Assembly: GCA_030835125.1 (NCBI GenBank)
Contig: JAUQWM010000033.1
Location: 124,001 to 188,000 of the forward strand
Source of the DNA: Gemmatimonadaceae bacterium
GTDB taxonomy: Bacteria > Gemmatimonadota > Gemmatimonadetes > Gemmatimonadales > Gemmatimonadaceae
Length of the DNA: 64,000 nt
Reading direction: 5' to 3'
In this document: positions 18,783 through 27,213 of the stretch, piece by piece
Numbering within the stretch: position 1 is the stretch's first letter
Layout: the number at the start of each line of letters is the position of its first letter
The notes under the pieces: model-generated
The model's input: the letters and a program-made list of their open reading frames with translations, nothing else
The model's database searches: none
What the model was told of the DNA's origin: nothing
Translations under genes and position numbers: made by a program

Positions 18783-20351
18783 TCAGCGCTTGTACGCGGC
18801 CTCCTTGCCCGGCTTCAGGGTGATCCGGATCAGGGGGCATGAAGCCTGCGCCGACGCTGGACATGTGGTCGGCTTGAACACCTCGATCGAGCGGATATCC
18901 TCCGGCTTGATCTCATCCAGCCGGCCATCGGCGGTGAAGCGCGCCACTTCCTTCCCGCTGCTGCCGAGGATGACCACGTTAGGTGGCGGCCCGGCTGGCC
19001 GCTCGCCGCGCCGCACGATGAACGCGAGCATCTTCGCCTCCCCGACCGGCACTTCGACTTCCTGCGCGCCGCCTGTCGTCTTCGTCGCTCCGAGGAGCGA
19101 GAAGGTGAAGGGCTGCTGCACCATCTGCTTCACCTGCTTGCCTCCGACCTGGGCAGGCTCGAATCGCATCCCGGGCAGGGCCTTCCGGACCGCGACCGCG
19201 AACAGCTCGTGCGTCGCCCGCACCACCTCGAGCGAGGCCGAGTCGGGAACGCCGACTTCATTCACGACGAATTTCACCAGCACCTCGCCCTCGACGCCGG
19301 CCTCACGCAGGATCGCCGGATAGGACGGGGTCGGGGACCCGGCCTTCATCGTGACGGGCTTCTCCACCTGGAATTCCTCGAGCACGTCGCCGGTCCCGAC
19401 GACGCGATCCGGAGTCTCCTTCGCCGGGAATCCGGGAGCGACAGGCTCGGGCCGCGGCGTCTCGCACGACACCACCCCCAGCCCCGCCGCCACCATCGCC
19501 GCCACCACCACCCGTCGCCATTGCAGTCTCGTGTCAGCCATTGCCTTGATCCTCCGTTCGAGATCCGATCGATGCTCGCCAAAGTGGGCGGCGAGGAGCC
19601 GCGCCGAGAGTCCGTGGCGGCTGGCGGCCGTCAGGAGCAGGTCCGCATAACGCCGCACATCCGGGTGCGTGGCGAGGACGCGCGCATCGCAGTCCTGCTC
19701 CACCGACAACCGCAGGCGCCGCACCATCCACCACACCACCGGGTTCCAGGGCATCAGCGCCGCCGAGATCGCGCCGGCGACCAGCAGCCGCGTGTCCCCG
19801 CGCTTCACGTGCTCGAACTCGTGCGCCAGCAGCAGCTCCTGCGACGCGTGATCGAGCGCCAACACCCACTGGGGCACGAACACCACCGGGTTCCTCACGC
19901 CGGCGACCGCGGGACCGAGTCGGTCGGTCACGAGCACGTCGCGACCATTCACCGACGCCTGGCGCCACCGTCGCCGCTCGCGAGCGAGCCAGCGCTGGCC
20001 GATCACGATGGCCACCAGCAGGGCAAGGCTCGCGCACAGCCACGCGATCGGCATGACGCGATCGGCGCGCGCGATCAGCGCAGGGACGGCCTGGACGGTG
20101 ACACCCGACGGCGGTGCCGACACCGGCGCTCCCGCCAGCACCGGAGGCGTCCCGGACTCGCCCAGCCCGTGTTCCACGACCGGGACCGGCAGCACCATCG
20201 CCCCTCCGGTCACGACCGCGACCGTGACCAGCGCGCCAAGCCAGGCCCACCGGCCCGACGACGTCCGCGACCGCATGATCATCTCGCCAACGACGGCGAC
20301 CGACGCGACCGCGGCCGAGATGAGGATGACGTACGCCATGACGAGCGTCAT
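18783..20351 (-). CDS. M56 (BlaR1-type) membrane metallopeptidase fused to a TonB C-terminal domain
   Basis: A 522-residue sensor-peptidase. Membrane helices at about 5-22, 33-55 and 95-117 enclose the M56 domain with the zinc motif HEFEH (LLLAHEFEHVKRGDTRLL) and the distal EQDCDARVLA. After a fourth helix (VVVAAMVAAGLGVVSC) comes a periplasmic TonB-C domain (YPAILREAGVEGEVLVKFVV and FEPAQVGGKQVKQ). The tail (EDIRSIEVFKP, RITLKPGKEAAYKR) looks like the edge of a receptor plug. In BlaR1 systems the protease cleaves the BlaI repressor when a signal is sensed. It overlaps the BlaI-like gene by four bases (ATGA), so the two are one operon. The TonB-type domain replaces the usual beta-lactam sensor, so the signal is probably not an antibiotic. 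Confidence 0.9.
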   Translation of the reverse strand: MTLVMAYVILISAAVASVAVVGEMIMRSRTSSGRWAWLGALVTVAVVTGGAMVLPVPVVEHGLGESGTPPVLAGAPVSAPPSGVTVQAVPALIARADRVMPIAWLCASLALLVAIVIGQRWLARERRRWRQASVNGRDVLVTDRLGPAVAGVRNPVVFVPQWVLALDHASQELLLAHEFEHVKRGDTRLLVAGAISAALMPWNPVVWWMVRRLRLSVEQDCDARVLATHPDVRRYADLLLTAASRHGLSARLLAAHFGEHRSDLERRIKAMADTRLQWRRVVVAAMVAAGLGVVSCETPRPEPVAPGFPAKETPDRVVGTGDVLEEFQVEKPVTMKAGSPTPSYPAILREAGVEGEVLVKFVVNEVGVPDSASLEVVRATHELFAVAVRKALPGMRFEPAQVGGKQVKQMVQQPFTFSLLGATKTTGGAQEVEVPVGEAKMLAFIVRRGERPAGPPPNVVILGSSGKEVARFTADGRLDEIKPEDIRSIEVFKPTTCPASAQASCPLIRITLKPGKEAAYKR

Positions 20352-20725
20352 TTGTCCCCCTTGCCGAGGCGCTCGTCGAGCACCCGTCGCAGCCGGCGCA
20401 ACTCGGCGGCGTCGATGCCGCGCTCCCGGACCAGGTTTGCCAGCAGCATCTCGCGCGAGCCGCCGAAGATCTTGCCCAGCACCTGACCGAGGGCGGTCTT
20501 GCCGGCGCGATCGCGGGCGACGAGCGGTGTGTACCGATGTGCCTTCCCTTCCTCCTCGTGGCTGACGTACCCCTTCGCCTCGAGCGTTCGCAGCACGGTC
20601 AGGACCGTGGTGTATGCCAGCGGGTCGTCCAGGTACTGGCGGACTTCGGACACGGTGGATGGCCCGCGCTCCCAGAGCACGGCCATGACGTCGAGTTCGC
20701 GATCGGTGAACGACACCTCGGCCAT
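20348..20725 (-). CDS. BlaI/MecI-family winged-helix repressor
   Basis: A 125-residue repressor. An N-terminal winged helix (FTDRELDVMAVLWERGPSTV, VRQYLDDPLAYTTVLTVLRT, LEAKGYVSHEEEGKAHRYTP) is followed by a helical dimerisation tail. BlaI dimers bind TACTA/TAGTA dyads and are inactivated by proteolysis by an M56 partner, which is the overlapping downstream gene. ATG 20725 is chosen over GTG 20737 because GAGG lies six bases upstream of it. It probably represses its own operon through the dyad at 20771-20832. Confidence 0.93.
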   Translation of the reverse strand: MAEVSFTDRELDVMAVLWERGPSTVSEVRQYLDDPLAYTTVLTVLRTLEAKGYVSHEEEGKAHRYTPLVARDRAGKTALGQVLGKIFGGSREMLLANLVRERGIDAAELRRLRRVLDERLGKGDK

Positions 20726-20770
20726 GTGGCGCCTCACGGAGTGGGGCGGCCTCGCGCCGCCGGTTTTCTG

Positions 20771-20832
20771 CTAAAGAACTAGTAGAACCAGTACCACCGA
20801 TCCCGGTGGTTTGTCAACTAGTACTTTAGTAG
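20771..20832 (-). promoter_or_regulatory. BlaI-type operator and promoter
   Basis: Two inverted elements face each other: CTAAAGAACTAGTAG (20771-20785) and, on the other strand, CTAAAGTACTAGTTG (complement of 20815-20829), 13 of 15 bases identical and each with an ACTAGT core. The distal one overlaps a perfect minus-strand -35 (TTGACA, 20817-20812). A weak -10 (TACTGG, 20793-20788) follows at 18 bases, and the proximal element covers the expected transcription start. The spacer holds a further dyad (CCACCG-ATCC-CGGTGG, 20794-20809). The layout fits repression of the blaI-M56 operon by blocking both promoter ends. The stop codon of the next gene upstream (20826-20828) lies inside the distal element. 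Confidence 0.72.
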
Positions 20833-21923
20833 GCCGGCGGGCCGAGCCGACTGGACTCGCCGCTGAGGGGCGTTTCCGCCCATCCATGCCGCTGCAGCCG
20901 CTGGATGCCGTTCGCGTCCGTCTCGATCACGTAGACGGAGCCGGCCCCAAAGCCGATGATGCGCTGGTTGGCCGGCAGGATGAGCTGCCCCTGCACTGCC
21001 CCGGTGCGATCGACGACATCGTAGCGAGTCTCGGGTTGGGCAGCGCTCGGCACCCTGCGGATCGCGAGCAAGCCTTCCGGCGTCGTGAGAAGTTGGGTCG
21101 GCGTGTCGAACGGTGGCAGTGTCGCTGGCCAGTCGGTGGCGTTCCGGAACCCCACGTGTCGGGCCACGTACGCCTGGCGCTCCTCCTCGGTCACGCGAAT
21201 GGCGCGGAATGGCAGCGGCGCGCCACGCACCCACTGGCCATCGGGCGCGCGCCAGTCGACGCGATAGGGATCGAGTCGTGCCACCGCGACCCAGCCGTCC
21301 GCGAACAGCGCCGGCGCTTCGCGCACATCGAGCGGAACCCGCCCCAAGCGCATGCCCGCGTTCCCATCGGGAACGGTCACCCGGCCGACAGGGGCCCGCC
21401 GTATGCTGCGACGGAGGGTCGCGATCGGCTCGGCGCGACCGGTGGCGCGATCGATCAGGAGCAGGCGCGTCGAATCCGAGCGCCGGTCGAACTGCTGCCC
21501 CAGGACCCGCCCGAGCCGATCCGCTCCCAACGGCCAGAGCCCGATGGCCCGGATGGCGGGGGTATCGGGCGGAAGTGTGGCAACGACCTTGTCGCCGTCC
21601 AGGATGAGCCACCGCCTGAAGTCCGCAGCGAGGGTCGAGTCGCCGCCGAGTGGGAGCAGCGTGGCGATGAACTGGAACTCTCCTGGCCCCTGCCCGGTGC
21701 GGCCGATGCTCGTCCGGTTCCCCGTGCCGAAGTCGACGACGGAGAGCTGGTTCTCGCGGCGGTCATAGAGCAGGACCCGGCCGTCCTTCAGTTCACGCAG
21801 GGAGGTGACGTCGGTGAACGCCACCGCGAGGCGGGCCGTGCGAGCAGGCAGTCGAATCTCGGCAACCTGGGCGAGCACACCAGACGGAACGAACAGCCAG
21901 AGGCTCAGGAGAGTACGTCGCAT
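20826..21923 (-). CDS. Secreted 6-bladed beta-propeller protein
   Basis: A 365-residue exported protein with a signal peptide (TLLSLWLFVPSGVLAQV). Repeated four-stranded motifs occur (ELKDGRVLLYDRRENQLSVV, FADGWVAVARLDPYRVDW, TTPEGLLAIRRVPSA, GFGAGSVYVIETDANGI). The segment SIGRTGQGPGEF is typical of 6-bladed-propeller (NHL-like) proteins that are abundant in Gemmatimonadota and Bacteroidota; their function is mostly unknown. ATG 21923 is chosen because GGAGGAGGA lies immediately upstream; that ribosome site would be inside the coding region if the earlier ATG (21944) were used. It sits just upstream of the BlaI operon on the same strand. Confidence 0.75.
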   Translation of the reverse strand: MRRTLLSLWLFVPSGVLAQVAEIRLPARTARLAVAFTDVTSLRELKDGRVLLYDRRENQLSVVDFGTGNRTSIGRTGQGPGEFQFIATLLPLGGDSTLAADFRRWLILDGDKVVATLPPDTPAIRAIGLWPLGADRLGRVLGQQFDRRSDSTRLLLIDRATGRAEPIATLRRSIRRAPVGRVTVPDGNAGMRLGRVPLDVREAPALFADGWVAVARLDPYRVDWRAPDGQWVRGAPLPFRAIRVTEEERQAYVARHVGFRNATDWPATLPPFDTPTQLLTTPEGLLAIRRVPSAAQPETRYDVVDRTGAVQGQLILPANQRIIGFGAGSVYVIETDANGIQRLQRHGWAETPLSGESSRLGPPAY

Positions 21924-21983
21924 TCCTCCTCCTGGGATCTTCATGGGGATAGCGGACGAACCCGCTCGCTGCGGGCGGGGATA

Positions 21984-22012
21984 CAGCTACGGCCAGCCAC
22001 TGGACTTGTCAA
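21984..22012 (-). promoter_or_regulatory. Possible promoter of the propeller gene
   Basis: Perfect TTGACA on the minus strand (22012-22007), a 17-base spacer and TAGCTG (21989-21984). The -10 is weak. It lies about 60 bases before the ATG at 21923. Confidence 0.35.
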
Positions 22013-22141
22013 CAACGGGGAGATCTGCGAATTCCAATGTGGCGGACCCGGACCGGTGTCCCGGCGCCCCCGAACACCGCAAGATCCGGGTTGGCCGTAT
22101 GTTACGGGGCCTGTAGATCTCCCTCCACACAGGGGGGAAGC

Positions 22142-23089
22142 ATGACATCCATGATGATGAGCCGCAGCGATCGCAACAGCGCCGACTACCACCGGATCGA
22201 ACGCGCCATTCGCTTCCTGGACGCCTCGGCGCCGACGCGACCCAGCCTTGGCGACGTCGCGAAGCACGTGGGCATGAGCCCGTATCATTTCCAGCGGCTG
22301 TTCACCCGCTGGGCTGGCATCAGCCCCAAGCGCTTCACGCAGGTGCTGGCCCTCGAATACGCGAAGGAGCGCCTTCGCGACTCGCGCAACATGATCGACG
22401 CGACGTACGAGTCGGGCCTGACGAGCGGCGGCCGCCTGCACGACCTGTTCGTCAACCTCGAGGCGGTCACGCCGGGCGAGTTCCGTGATGCGGGCGCCGG
22501 CCTTCGGATCTCGGCGGGTTTCCACGAGTCGCCGTTCGGCGAGGCGCTCATCGCGGCCACCGATCGCGGGATCTGCGGCCTCACGTTCCATGAGGGGAAC
22601 CGTCGCGCCGCGTTGATGGACCTCGCCGCCCGGTGGCCGCAGGCGACGATCGAGGAGCGCCCGCGCGCGACCGCACCGATCGCGTCGCGTGTCTTTGCCG
22701 CCCTCGAGGTGCGCGATCCCGAGGGCCTGGTCCCGCTGGGACTCCTGGTCCGCGGGACCAACTTCCAGGTGAAGGTGTGGCGGGCGCTGCTGCAGATCCC
22801 CGTGGGCACGGTGGCGACGTACGAGGACATCGCGACGGCGATCGGGTCGCCCGCGGCGGTGCGGGCCGTGGGCACCGCGGTCGGGCGCAACCCGGTGGCG
22901 TTCCTGATTCCCTGCCATCGGGTGATCCGGACCACGGGCGCGTTAGGCGGCTACCGCTGGGGACTGCCGCGCAAGCGCGCGATGCTGGCCTGGGAGAGCG
23001 GACGGGGCGCGAACGGCAGGGGATCATTCGCGCCTTCCCGACAGCACGAACATCCGGCCCGACCGGAAGCCCTTCACGTTGCTCCATGA
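22142..23089 (+). CDS. AraC-MGMT fusion: Ada-like methylated-DNA--protein cysteine methyltransferase
   Basis: A 315-residue protein with an N-terminal AraC-type HTH (about 15-115; GDVAKHVGMSPYHFQRLFTR, ISPKRFTQVLALEYAKERL). It is followed by a methyltransferase domain with the acceptor-Cys motif IPCHRVI and helix FQVKVWRALLQIPVGTVATY. It removes alkyl groups from O6-alkylguanine by suicidal transfer and probably regulates transcription. The N-terminal zinc phosphotriester domain of E. coli Ada is absent. ATG 22142 follows a GGGGGG-rich ribosome site (AGGGGGGAAGC). The last 22 codons overlap the convergent FG-GAP gene (23024-23089), and the tail (GRGSFAPSRQHEHPARP) looks non-functional, as if the original stop was lost. 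The octamer at 22941-22948 encodes Leu-Gly. Confidence 0.93.
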   Translation: MTSMMMSRSDRNSADYHRIERAIRFLDASAPTRPSLGDVAKHVGMSPYHFQRLFTRWAGISPKRFTQVLALEYAKERLRDSRNMIDATYESGLTSGGRLHDLFVNLEAVTPGEFRDAGAGLRISAGFHESPFGEALIAATDRGICGLTFHEGNRRAALMDLAARWPQATIEERPRATAPIASRVFAALEVRDPEGLVPLGLLVRGTNFQVKVWRALLQIPVGTVATYEDIATAIGSPAAVRAVGTAVGRNPVAFLIPCHRVIRTTGALGGYRWGLPRKRAMLAWESGRGANGRGSFAPSRQHEHPARPEALHVAP

Positions 23090-24706
23090 CGACGTCACCA
23101 GGAAGTCGATGACGCCATCGCCGTCGACATCGCCCACGCCGGTCGCATCGAACCCCAGCGTCTCGCCCGGGATGCGACCGGTGATGGTCCGCAGCACGGA
23201 CCCATCGCGACCCGAAAACAGGTAGATCCGCCCGCCCGAGGCGGCCACCGCGGAGTACTGCCAGGCGCCCAGAAGCAGGTCGTCATGGCCATCCTTGTCC
23301 ACGTCCCCGACGTCGGCCGAGCCGATCCCGAACCCGTCGCCCGGATTCTCGCCGGTCAGCGTCAGGAGCGCCGCACCGGTCGACCCGGAGCGGACGTACG
23401 CGCGGCCGGTCGCGGCACCGCGCGCCCGGTTGGCGAAGTCCGAGGCGTACACGTCAGGCACCTTGTCTCCATCGACGTCGCCGACGAGGGACGTGAACAT
23501 CGCCCCGAGGGCCCCGCCGGTCGAGTCGGACTCGAACGACTGGAGCGGCGGCGCGCGCAGGTCGCGGAACACGTACACCTTGCCGGTCTGGCGCGCGCCG
23601 CCGCGCGGAGCCCCGGCGAGCACCGGCGTCGCACGGCCCCGCTTGTCGCCGGCCACGATGCTCCCGAACCCGTCGCCGGCGCGCTCACCATCGATCGTCG
23701 CGAGCACAGCGCCCGTCTTCCCCGAGTAGACGTACACGCGGCCGGAGCCCTGCCCCTTCGCGTTGCTCGCCGGCGCGCCCACGACGACGTCGGCGTGGCC
23801 GTCCCCATCCTGGTCGCCCGCGCCCGCGCTGCTGCTGCCGAACGACTCGGCACTCGTCCCCTGCAGAAGCAGCAGGGTCGCGCCGTCGACCCCGGACATG
23901 ACGTACGCCCGACCCGAGCCCGGCGCGCCAGCCACCACGTCGGCGATGCCGTCGCGGTTCACGTCGCCCGCGCCCTCGAGGCCAATCCCCAGGTTCTCGC
24001 CGGCCTCGCCGGTCCGCTGCCACAACAGCTTCCCCGACTTTCCGGAATACACATACACGCGGCCCCTTCCGGTCGGCTGGCCGCCGGCGCCATACGTCGG
24101 CGCCGATGTCACGATGTCGGTGACCCCGTCAGTATCGACATCGCCGATCCCGCGCGCGATCCAGCTGAACTGGTCGCCCTTCGCCTCACCGGCCCACTCG
24201 TGGATGACGCGCACGGGCTCGACAAACGGATTCGTGAAATCCGACGGCTGGAACTGCGTCGCCGCGAACTTCGGGTGCGACCGCACGCCGGCGAACTCGG
24301 GCGCGGTCGCGGCCAGCTCCGTGTCGAACGCACCGCTGGCCTTGAGGCCCGCGAGCAGCGAGATGGCGCTGTCCGCCGCGCCGCGACGCGCGTGAATGGC
24401 CGCCATGTTGTACATCGCCTGGAGCCGGACCGGCCGCGGCAGGGTCACCTTCCGGAACGCCTGGAACGCCTTGTCCAGGTCGCCTTTCTGCCGGTATGCG
24501 TTGCCGAGCACCATCCACCCGACGGTGGCGTTCGGGTTCCGGCTGAAAAACCCTTCCATGACACGGATCGCGCTATCGACCTGTCCGGCTGCCAGCGCGG
24601 CCTGCGCAATACCCGGTTCCGGCGGCGTGGATTGAGGCACCTGGGCGCCGCCCTTCACGGACACGATCACGGCCAGCACGCCTGCCGACACGATTCCCTT
24701 CACCAT
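23024..24706 (-). CDS. Secreted TPR + FG-GAP (integrin alpha-like) repeat protein
   Basis: A 560-residue exported protein. A signal peptide (IVSAGVLAVIVSVKGGAQV) is followed by about two or three TPR-like helical repeats (residues 30-130; VMEGFFSRNPNATVGWMVLG), then seven or so FG-GAP blades. Blades carry calcium loops such as GDVDTDGVTDIV, GDVNRDGIADVV and GDQDGDGHADVV, each followed by GRVYVYSGKSG-type strands. These form a calcium-binding beta-propeller used for adhesion or surface binding. ATG 24706 follows GGAG by six bases. The 3' end overlaps the convergent AraC-MGMT gene by 66 bases. Ligand unknown. Confidence 0.88.
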   Translation of the reverse strand: MVKGIVSAGVLAVIVSVKGGAQVPQSTPPEPGIAQAALAAGQVDSAIRVMEGFFSRNPNATVGWMVLGNAYRQKGDLDKAFQAFRKVTLPRPVRLQAMYNMAAIHARRGAADSAISLLAGLKASGAFDTELAATAPEFAGVRSHPKFAATQFQPSDFTNPFVEPVRVIHEWAGEAKGDQFSWIARGIGDVDTDGVTDIVTSAPTYGAGGQPTGRGRVYVYSGKSGKLLWQRTGEAGENLGIGLEGAGDVNRDGIADVVAGAPGSGRAYVMSGVDGATLLLLQGTSAESFGSSSAGAGDQDGDGHADVVVGAPASNAKGQGSGRVYVYSGKTGAVLATIDGERAGDGFGSIVAGDKRGRATPVLAGAPRGGARQTGKVYVFRDLRAPPLQSFESDSTGGALGAMFTSLVGDVDGDKVPDVYASDFANRARGAATGRAYVRSGSTGAALLTLTGENPGDGFGIGSADVGDVDKDGHDDLLLGAWQYSAVAASGGRIYLFSGRDGSVLRTITGRIPGETLGFDATGVGDVDGDGVIDFLVTSSWSNVKGFRSGRMFVLSGRRE

Positions 24707-24807
24707 TCACCACTCCGGCTGGAGGAAGGATCCCGATAATGGCGGCCCCACTCCACGAAGGCTTTCACCAGATTGCCCAGCGGCGCGCCGAGCCGTGAAG
24801 CGAAGAA

Positions 24808-25704
24808 TCAGGATGCGAGGGTCGCGCCCACGTGGGACGGTGCACGCCCGAATGCGCGCCGGAATGCCGTGGTGAAGTGGGAGTGGCTGCTGAACCCGGC
24901 CTGGAGCGCCAGGGCGGACAGGTTCCCCCGGTAGGTCGCGGCGATGCCGAGCAACGTCCTGAGCCGCATCTCCCTTCGATAGGCATGCAGGGTCGATCCG
25001 GTCGCCGCGCGGAACGTGCGACACAGGTAGAACGGGGACACGCTGACCAGTGCGGCCAGTTCGCCGACCGAGAGGTTGTCGAACAACCGGGTCATGATCG
25101 CCGCCCTGGCGTGCTCGACCAGGTCGCGCACCACGGGCATCGGGTCGCCCCCTCCCGTCGCGCCGTACGCGGCGCCCAGTACGGCGGCGAGGATGGCCAG
25201 CGCGCGCTCCTCGACGTCGAGGGGGTCCGCCCCAGCGGACCTGGCGAGGCCGAACAGCGCGCGTTGCGCGAGGTACACGTCGCTCGACACCGTGGCTCGC
25301 GGATACCGGAACGCCGCGTTATGCGCGGCATCCGCGGGGTTGAAGCCACGGACGAGGCCCCGCGCCAGCGGTTCCGACATGCCGATCCAGTCGCACCGGT
25401 CCCCGTCGGCCGAGATGACGGCGCGCCGGTATGCCTGACGCGGATTGTAGATCGTGGCGACCCCGGGATCGGCGACGAAGCGCGGGGAGTCCTCCCGCTC
25501 GATCCACACCGCCTCGCGGGGGAAGGCCACCACGTGGTGGTTGATGGGACCGGCGCTGGCGAAGTCCGGATGCGACGCCGGGCACCGGAACTCGCCGAGG
25601 ATCACGTCGTCGGTGGCGAAGAGGACGCGATCGCAGGCATCGGGCACACGCCCGGTGGCGAGTCGCCCACGCTCTTCCGGTTCCAACCGTCGCTCGCTCG
25701 TCAC
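24808..25704 (-). CDS. AraC-family transcriptional regulator
   Basis: A 298-residue regulator with a C-terminal double HTH (about 205-295). It shows the LSVGELAALVSVSPFYLCRT first helix pair and the signature LSALALQAGFSSHSHFTTAF followed by RRAFGRAPSHVGATLAS. The N-terminal domain (about 20-190) looks like a cupin-type effector domain (HHVVAFPREAVWIER, YNPRQAYRR) with no recognisable ligand site. It starts at GTG 25704 (GTGACGAGC); no strong ribosome site is visible. Neighbours give no obvious target. Confidence 0.88.
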   Translation of the reverse strand: MTSERRLEPEERGRLATGRVPDACDRVLFATDDVILGEFRCPASHPDFASAGPINHHVVAFPREAVWIEREDSPRFVADPGVATIYNPRQAYRRAVISADGDRCDWIGMSEPLARGLVRGFNPADAAHNAAFRYPRATVSSDVYLAQRALFGLARSAGADPLDVEERALAILAAVLGAAYGATGGGDPMPVVRDLVEHARAAIMTRLFDNLSVGELAALVSVSPFYLCRTFRAATGSTLHAYRREMRLRTLLGIAATYRGNLSALALQAGFSSHSHFTTAFRRAFGRAPSHVGATLAS

Positions 25705-25846
25705 GGCCGAACGATACCACGCGCTGGGGGACCGGCGCGGGGGAATGGGACGAGGCGGCCGATCCGCCGGCGAGGACGCCGGCGATCGAGGACGAACGCT
25801 GGGACGCGGGGACGGGACGGCGTTCAGCCGGCCGGCGGCACCGCGT

Positions 25847-26269
25847 TCAGGCCGCGAGGGCCAGGCTGACGGCCCGTCGCGCGCCTCGCTTGAGCGCGCG
25901 ATGCACCGCGCGTGCGTAGCGCACGAAGTTGGCGCCGGCCATCGGGTATCGCGCGAAGAACTCGTGCGGCAGCATGTCGCCCTTCAACCGGTTGCAGGGG
26001 GCGCAGGCGGCCACGAGGTTGCCGGGAACGTGCGTGCCGCCGCGGGCGAGGGGGTAGACGTGGTCGAGCGTCGCTTCCATCGGGTCGAGCGGGTGCCCGC
26101 AGTAGACGCAGCGCCGGCCGCAGTCGCGCATGGTGGCGCGCTTGAGCGCGCGCTTGTGGTCCCGGTCGAACCGGGACGGGTGCGATGCGAGCCGGCCGCG
26201 ATACCGTCCACTCCGGGATGAGTGGCGGCCGTGATGGCCAAGGAGCCGGAGGTGCCCACGTCGAGCCAT
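25847..26269 (-). CDS. HNH endonuclease-like protein (first of two related copies)
   Basis: A 140-residue basic protein. Residues about 48-100 form a zinc HNH module: RCVYCG, DHVYPLARGGTHVPGNLVAA and CAPCNRLKG give the two CxxC pairs, His-Asn-His core and DHV. A C-terminal tail follows (FFARYPMAGANFVRYARAV) that is shared with the second HNH gene (32831-33166). ATG 26269 follows AGGTGAA closely. A terminator-like hairpin stands just upstream (26290-26328). No phage, restriction or toxin gene is adjacent, so the target is unknown. Confidence 0.82.
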   Translation of the reverse strand: MARRGHLRLLGHHGRHSSRSGRYRGRLASHPSRFDRDHKRALKRATMRDCGRRCVYCGHPLDPMEATLDHVYPLARGGTHVPGNLVAACAPCNRLKGDMLPHEFFARYPMAGANFVRYARAVHRALKRGARRAVSLALAA

Positions 26270-26289
26270 TTCACCTCGCCGGAAAAGGC

Positions 26290-26328
26290 GACACCCCGCG
26301 CCGGGCAGGGTGCCCGGGGCGGGGTGTC
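26290..26328 (-). terminator. Strong nested hairpin upstream of the HNH gene
   Basis: GACACCCCGC (26290-26299) pairs with GCGGGGTGTC (26319-26328), and inside it CCGGGCA pairs with TGCCCGG. On the minus strand it is followed by GCCTTTTCC, so it can terminate transcription arriving from the HIT gene. Because it ends about 20 bases before the HNH start codon, it could also act as a leader attenuator. Confidence 0.6.
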
Positions 26329-26531
26329 TCGTCGCTTGGGGAGGACGGAGGCGGGACCGGCGGCGCGGCGGACGTCGCGGGCGCGGCGGCATACGGTTCC
26401 CGGGGATGATCGTCGCCAGACGTGCATCGGCCTCCGGACGGATGGCGCCGCGGGCGGCGCCTGCCTTACGATTATGTGTTAGGCACCGTCCGCGCAAGGT
26501 CCGGTTCTCCGGGCCCGCCTGACGAGTGGCG
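26329..26531. other. Gene-free GC-rich gap between the HIT and HNH genes
   Basis: No gene is supported here. It contains a GGCGCC/GGCGCC dyad near 26444-26461 and an octamer variant (TGTTAGGC, 26477-26484). At its edge, GCCTGACG/CGTCAGGC (26517-26537) overlaps the HIT stop codon. Confidence 0.45.
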
Positions 26532-26537
26532 TCAGGC
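26517..26537 (-). terminator. Weak hairpin over the HIT-gene stop codon
   Basis: GCCTGACG (26517-26524) and CGTCAGGC (26530-26537) form an 8-base stem with a 5-base loop that includes the end of the HIT gene. There is no T run. Confidence 0.35.
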
Positions 26538-26996
26538 AGCCACCGCCATCGCGCGGGCCGGGTCGCGCAGCTCGGAGATGATCCGGGCCGCCATCGCGTC
26601 GAGCAGCGTCCGGTCGGGCGGCGTCGAGCCCGGGAACGGCAGCGTCACGGCGAACCCGTCGCCGGCCAGCCGCGGGATCACGTGGACGTGGTAGTGGAAC
26701 ACATCCTGTCCCGCCGACGCCCCGGAGTTCACGACCACGTTCAGGCCGTCGGCGCCGGCCAGGCGCCGGACGATCGGCCCGAGCTGCAGCGCGACCGCGA
26801 ACAGGTGGAGCGCCAGGTCCGACGGCACGTCGGCCAGCGATTCATGGTGGTCGCGCGGCACCACCAGCACGTGCCCCGGGTTCACCGGCTGCACGTCCAT
26901 GAACGCGAGGGCCCGGGAATCCTCGTAACAGATCGAGACCTCGCCGCCGCCATGAATCAGCTCGCAGAAGATGCAAGGGCAGGTCGATGGCCGCAT
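26532..26996 (-). CDS. HIT-family nucleotide hydrolase/transferase
   Basis: A 154-residue protein with the histidine-triad motif HYHVHVIPR (HxHxH), and upstream the CIFCELIHGGG start and PGHVLVVPRDHHESLADV segment typical of HinT/Fhit-like enzymes. Cys residues near the N-terminus (CPCIFC) with downstream His could bind zinc. The family cleaves AMP conjugates such as AMP-lysine or dinucleoside polyphosphates in the cytosol. ATG 26996; no strong ribosome site. It is divergent from the E1 dehydrogenase gene across 217 bases with no clear motif. Confidence 0.92.
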   Translation of the reverse strand: MRPSTCPCIFCELIHGGGEVSICYEDSRALAFMDVQPVNPGHVLVVPRDHHESLADVPSDLALHLFAVALQLGPIVRRLAGADGLNVVVNSGASAGQDVFHYHVHVIPRLAGDGFAVTLPFPGSTPPDRTLLDAMAARIISELRDPARAMAVAA

Positions 26997-27213
26997 GGAT
27001 GCCTCGCGTTCGGGAGTTTCCTGATCTCACTGCATATGCAATGCCGTCACGGCCGGACCCCGCCGAACCGCGACGCCGGGGGCGGAAAAAGGCCATCCGC
27101 CTCTCCAAGGTAAGTGCCGTCCCACAGGTGCGTTGCGTGCGCGCCGCGGCGAGCCCGGCCACTTCAAGTCCCGCCGCTCTCGACAGTTGACTGCCTGCGC
27201 TATCTTTCTGGCC

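Noticed and set aside
25847..26269. HNH genes considered as prophage remnants
   Set aside because: No terminase, portal, integrase or attachment repeat is near either copy.
26997..27213. TTGACT (27187) and TATCTT (27201) as a promoter for the E1 gene
   Set aside because: Spacing of only eight bases is too short for a -35/-10 pair; only the leaderless possibility was kept.
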